64,000 nt of DNA from Gemmatimonadales bacterium (GTDB lineage: Bacteria; Gemmatimonadota; Gemmatimonadetes; Palauibacterales; Palauibacteraceae): contig VXOJ01000067.1 in the NCBI GenBank assembly GCA_009840115.1, positions 30,542 through 94,541 on the forward strand. The letters run 5' to 3'. Below, piece by piece: positions 60,815-64,000 of this stretch. Below the pieces are notes generated by a model. It made no database searches, was not told the DNA's origin, and was given only the letters and a program-made list of their open reading frames with translations. Each line of letters starts with the position of its first letter. The first letter of the stretch is position 1. A program made the translations under genes and the position numbers.

Positions 60815-63800
60815 TCAGCGCCTCCATGACTCCGCGTCCGGGATCCCGCGGCTGAACAGCATCTCGATACGAGTTCCGGCGCCTTGACCCACTGCGTCCG
60901 CGGCCGCTTGGGCCGCCGGCGGCGGGTCGCGCAGGAAGCCGCGGATCTGTCCGGTGCGCGGGCTGCGGAGGATGACCATCGGGAGGTCGCTGTCCCGGTC
61001 GAGCGTCGTCGAGCCACCGGGGCCGGAGAGGGTGACGCTGGCAAGGCTGCCCTCCCACTCCGGCCTGACCGGGAGCACGAACGCGAAGGACGAACTGCCA
61101 TCGCCGTCGGCCGTCTCGGGCATGGCGAAGCGTAGGGCGAAGAGTTGCGTTCCCGCTTCCGTCCGCCCGGAGATCTGGTATTCGCCCGCGGAGTCCGGAA
61201 GCGCCGCCGACGCTTCGACCAAGAAGGCCGGTTCCAGGTAGGGCACGCTGTCCGCGTCCACTCCGCCCCACAGAAGTAGGGACCGTTCAGCGACCGCTGC
61301 CGCGGGCCCACCCTCGTCGAACAGGCGATACCGTAGCGCGTTCGTGAAGCCGTAGTCGCCGATCCAATGTGTACCACAGTAGGACATCAGGTCCGGCCTG
61401 GAGGGTCGGACCAAGCTGCCTCCATCCCGGAAGTCGTATCCCCAGACGCCGATGGATCCGTCCGGATATGGGTAGGACGGATCCACAGAGCTCACCACCC
61501 TGCATGGCGCGTGGTAGAGTCTCATGTTGTGGCCGAGTTCATGGGCCATTGTGCCAGGATCCGGTATTGAGAAGCTCACGCGGGTCCGAACCTTAGCGAT
61601 CCCTGCGGGTCCTGCGCCCGAGTACCCTGCCATTCCCATGTAGTAGCCCGTCCCGCCTTCCATGGCCTGGATGGCCAGGGTCTGGTGGAGCAGCCTGGAT
61701 GCGCTGTTGCTCGAACTCAGCACGGGGTCGTGGGCGGTCACATTCAGATCGCCTATCGGCAACAGGGTTCGCGTATCTTCAAGCATCTGGTGGTTTTCGG
61801 GATCCGCCGCGATGGCCTCGACCAAGTCCACGATCGACGAATCCTGGGTCTCGGTCCATACGAACGGGATCAAGGTCAGATCGAAGAGCGGCATCGGTCG
61901 CACGTCAACCGCCAGCCGGCCCTCGGCGGGAATCCGCTTCGCGACGCCCAGCGTCGGATCCAGCGTCCCGTTCCGGTCCACCTCGATCACCATTTCGAGG
62001 CCCGGCTGAATCATGTGTCCGGGAATCTCGGCGTTCGCCGACTTCGAGAGACGGCTCTCGTCCACCTCGGTCGGAATCGGTGCGGACTTGCCCGGGATGT
62101 CCGCCACATGGGTTTCCCGGCCGTTGCGGTAGAAGCGGGCACGAACGTCCGGGATGCCCTCGCTGGTGGCCTGCCGTGCCGTCGGGAACACCCGCAGCAG
62201 CGCACGCTCTCCGGCCACTAGCGGAACCGGGAACTCTCGCGACTGCACCGCTTGAGTGAGGTACGCCGCCGGTGGCTCTCCCTCGGCGCATGAGGCGATT
62301 CGGCGTTTTTGCACCCCATCCAACCACGCCCTGAAATCGGGATCCGAGGGCGCGCACAGGTCCGTGCCTCCGGCCAAGAGACCCTCCAACTGGCGAAGAT
62401 CCACGAGGCGGGACGGAAGTGCGCCGGCCATTGCCGAGTTGTTCGTGAGACCGAGCTGCTTCAGGCTCGACATACCGCCGAACTCAGCGGGGACCGGTCC
62501 CGACAGGTCGTTGTTGTCGAGAAACAGTTCCTCCAAGGTGGTCAGGCTGCCGAGCGTTGCGGGAAGCGGGCCGCTCAGATCGTTGCCGTCAATGAGCAGA
62601 TACGTCACGCTGGCGAGGTTTCCCAGTCCCGGCGGGATCGAGCCGGTGAGTCCGTTGTTGCTGAGCCACAGGTCACGCAGGTTGGTGAGGTTGCCGAGCT
62701 CGGGCGGGACCGGGCCGGTAAGGTCGTTGCGCTGGAGCTGAAGGGTGCGGAGGCTTGCGAGGCTTCCCAATTCCGGGGGGATCGCGCCAGTCAGGTCATT
62801 GTCTCTGAGCGAAAGCCGTTCCAAGCTTGAGAGCCGGCCGAGTTCCGGTGGGATCGGGCCCTCAAGCCGGTTGACGGAGAGCCAGAGGTCCTCCAAGTTC
62901 CTCAGATTGCCCAGTTCGTGCGGGATCCGGCCCTTGAGCCGGTTCCCCTGCAAGAACAAGTGAACGACGCGACCATCTGACCACGTATAGACGCCGAACC
63001 AATCTCTAAGCGGTGCGTCGGTGAGCCAGTTCGTGTTATCCGTCCACTCCGATCCACCGGTCGCATGGTAGAGGATCTCAAGGATTTCGCGATCCGACAG
63101 CGGCGCGCATTCGGTGCCGGTGCCTTCGTGCGACGGAATGGCGGCAAGCCACGCCTGGAACGAGGCGTCGTCAGGGGCACAAAGGCTCGTGCCGGAATAG
63201 TGAAGCGCACGGAGGGGGAGCTGGGCTAGAGAGAGGGGAAAGCGACCGGAGAGGTTGGTGTTGCCACCGACCCTCAACTCGGTCATCTCGGCCAAGTTGC
63301 CCACGCTAGCCGGCAAGGCCCCGGCCAAGCCGTTGCGGGTCAGGTCGAGAGCCGTTATCCGACCCAGGGAGTCGGCTGTGATCCCGTACCATTCCTCCAC
63401 GGCCCGATCGCTCAACCAGCCATCCGAGTTCGTCCAAGCCGGGCCGTTCGTGCCGTTGTACAGGGGTTCCAGCGCCGCTTTGTCCGCCTCGTTGCAGAAA
63501 GGGCCTCCGGCACCTCCGATCCCCCGCATCCAAGCCACGAAGCCAGATGTGCCCGGCGCGCAGAGTTCCGCGTTGCCTGTGAAATCCAACCAATCGAGTT
63601 GCGCGAGTTGAAGGAGCTTTTGCGGGATGAGGCCGACGAGTGCGTTGTCGAGGAGGATGAGCATTCGCAGGTTGGTGAGGTTGCCCAGGTCCGGCGGGAT
63701 GGTGCCCCCAAGGTAGTTCCAGCCGAGATACAGCCCTTTTAGGTTGGCGAGGTTGCCCAGCTCGGCCGGGATCGGACCGGTAAGCTCGTTTCCGTCGAGC

Positions 63801-64000
63801 CCAAGCCATACTAGATTGGCGAGGTTGCCCAGGTCCGGCGGGATGGCACCGCTGAGGTAGTTCCAGCCGAGATACAGCCCTTTTAGGTTGGCGAGGTTGC
63901 CCAGCTCGGCCGGGATCGGACCGGTAAGCTCGTTTCCGTCGAGCCCAAGCCATACTAGATTGGCGAGGTTGCCCAGGTCCGGCGGGATGGCACCGCTGAG
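60815..64000 (-). CDS. Leucine-rich-repeat protein with a C-terminal metzincin protease domain (partial, 5' end off right edge)
   Basis: The visible 1061 residues run off the right edge; the N-terminus is missing. Leucine-rich repeats of 24 residues (LTGPIPAELGNLANLKGLYL pattern) alternate with Cys-cap modules (LCAPGTSGFVAWM, LCAPDDASFQAWL, LCAPSDPDFRAWL) and LRR N-caps (LEPLYNGTNGPAWTNSDGWL). The C-terminal region (from about 610 visible residues on) is a zinc metalloprotease: HELGHNMRLYH (HExxHxxxxxH, three His ligands) followed by a Met-turn DLMSYCG. The closing 150 residues are beta-rich. It is probably a surface or secreted protease with a repeat-built binding region. The frame is unbroken from 64000 to the stop. 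Confidence 0.85.
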   Translation of the reverse strand, partial: LSGAIPPDLGNLANLVWLGLDGNELTGPIPAELGNLANLKGLYLGWNYLSGAIPPDLGNLANLVWLGLDGNELTGPIPAELGNLANLKGLYLGWNYLGGTIPPDLGNLTNLRMLILLDNALVGLIPQKLLQLAQLDWLDFTGNAELCAPGTSGFVAWMRGIGGAGGPFCNEADKAALEPLYNGTNGPAWTNSDGWLSDRAVEEWYGITADSLGRITALDLTRNGLAGALPASVGNLAEMTELRVGGNTNLSGRFPLSLAQLPLRALHYSGTSLCAPDDASFQAWLAAIPSHEGTGTECAPLSDREILEILYHATGGSEWTDNTNWLTDAPLRDWFGVYTWSDGRVVHLFLQGNRLKGRIPHELGNLRNLEDLWLSVNRLEGPIPPELGRLSSLERLSLRDNDLTGAIPPELGSLASLRTLQLQRNDLTGPVPPELGNLTNLRDLWLSNNGLTGSIPPGLGNLASVTYLLIDGNDLSGPLPATLGSLTTLEELFLDNNDLSGPVPAEFGGMSSLKQLGLTNNSAMAGALPSRLVDLRQLEGLLAGGTDLCAPSDPDFRAWLDGVQKRRIASCAEGEPPAAYLTQAVQSREFPVPLVAGERALLRVFPTARQATSEGIPDVRARFYRNGRETHVADIPGKSAPIPTEVDESRLSKSANAEIPGHMIQPGLEMVIEVDRNGTLDPTLGVAKRIPAEGRLAVDVRPMPLFDLTLIPFVWTETQDSSIVDLVEAIAADPENHQMLEDTRTLLPIGDLNVTAHDPVLSSSNSASRLLHQTLAIQAMEGGTGYYMGMAGYSGAGPAGIAKVRTRVSFSIPDPGTMAHELGHNMRLYHAPCRVVSSVDPSYPYPDGSIGVWGYDFRDGGSLVRPSRPDLMSYCGTHWIGDYGFTNALRYRLFDEGGPAAAVAERSLLLWGGVDADSVPYLEPAFLVEASAALPDSAGEYQISGRTEAGTQLFALRFAMPETADGDGSSSFAFVLPVRPEWEGSLASVTLSGPGGSTTLDRDSDLPMVILRSPRTGQIRGFLRDPPPAAQAAADAVGQGAGTRIEMLFSRGIPDAESWRR
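63711..64000 (-). repeat. Perfect 144-bp tandem repeat in the LRR gene
   Basis: Bases 63711-63854 and 63855-63998 are identical, and 63999-64000 begin a third copy beyond the window. Each unit codes for 48 residues, two LRRs. The neighbouring repeats to the left are diverged, so this duplication is recent. Confidence 0.95.

Noticed and set aside
62000..64000. Repeated short units at the right edge as a CRISPR array.
   Set aside because: Repeats are 72/144 bp, in frame, and code for leucine-rich repeats; no spacers.
1..64000. tRNA, rRNA or known riboswitch.
   Set aside because: No cloverleaf, rRNA-like block or known riboswitch core was recognised by eye; a covariance-model search would be the proper test.

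Overview
The window is a very GC-rich, tightly packed bacterial chromosome segment. No rRNA, tRNA, phage or insertion sequence was recognised. GTG and TTG starts are common, and many neighbours overlap by 4 nt (ATGA, GTGA, TTGA). Secreted six-bladed beta-propeller and carboxypeptidase-regulatory-domain proteins, DUF1592/DUF1552 pairs, a secreted creatininase-family protein and a form I CO dehydrogenase suggest a heterotrophic Gemmatimonadota-like or similar environmental, possibly host-associated, lineage. That placement is inference from gene style, not from a marker gene.

Layout. 1-4400: small secreted proteins, including a Cys-rich peptide gene beside a frameshifted beta-propeller gene. 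4400-4785: an AT-richer island, then a receiver-like/AraC-like regulator. 5577-7112: a nucleoside/guanine deaminase and an EamA exporter. 7182-13324: a CO dehydrogenase operon (MocA-like, XdhC-YHS, small membrane protein, CoxG, CoxM, CoxS, CoxL) whose large subunit carries the form I AYRCSFR signature. 13390-14596: a short Cys-rich ORF, a terminator with a T-run and an ATP-grasp ligase gene, together resembling a cysteine-codon attenuator or a RiPP-like precursor/ligase pair. 14727-21581: BCCT transporter, phosphoesterase, thymidine kinase, M14 peptidase, small hydrolase and MFS transporter. 21903-28517: a beta-oxidation-like acyl-CoA operon with a class III aminotransferase and an SDR.

28620-41872 is the most unusual block: a stand-alone acyl carrier protein and an alpha/beta hydrolase on the plus strand converge on a minus-strand pair. 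That pair is a 3429-residue type I polyketide synthase whose stop overlaps the TTG start of a nucleobase-permease-like transporter with a degenerate ATPase-like tail. The PKS has one complete, fully reducing, C-methylating module (KS-AT-DH-MT-ER-KR-ACP). It is followed by a second KS with an altered catalytic motif and an AT that has lost its serine, its small subdomain and its histidine, with no second carrier domain. The free ACP and hydrolase next door could supply the missing carrier and release steps. The PKS promoter region holds a tandem 16-bp repeat and a palindrome.

42051-60233: secreted creatininase-like protein, flippase-like membrane protein, phospholipase D-like enzyme, YkvI-like membrane protein, DUF1592/DUF1552 pair with a frameshifted ankyrin protein, ABC-F ATPase, SLC13/RCK transporter, amino-acid permease with universal stress domains, and an acyl-CoA dehydrogenase. 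Beside the dehydrogenase lies only the C-terminal stub of its usual phosphotransferase partner, cut off near a large leucine-rich-repeat/metzincin gene that runs off the right edge and carries a perfect 144-bp internal duplication.
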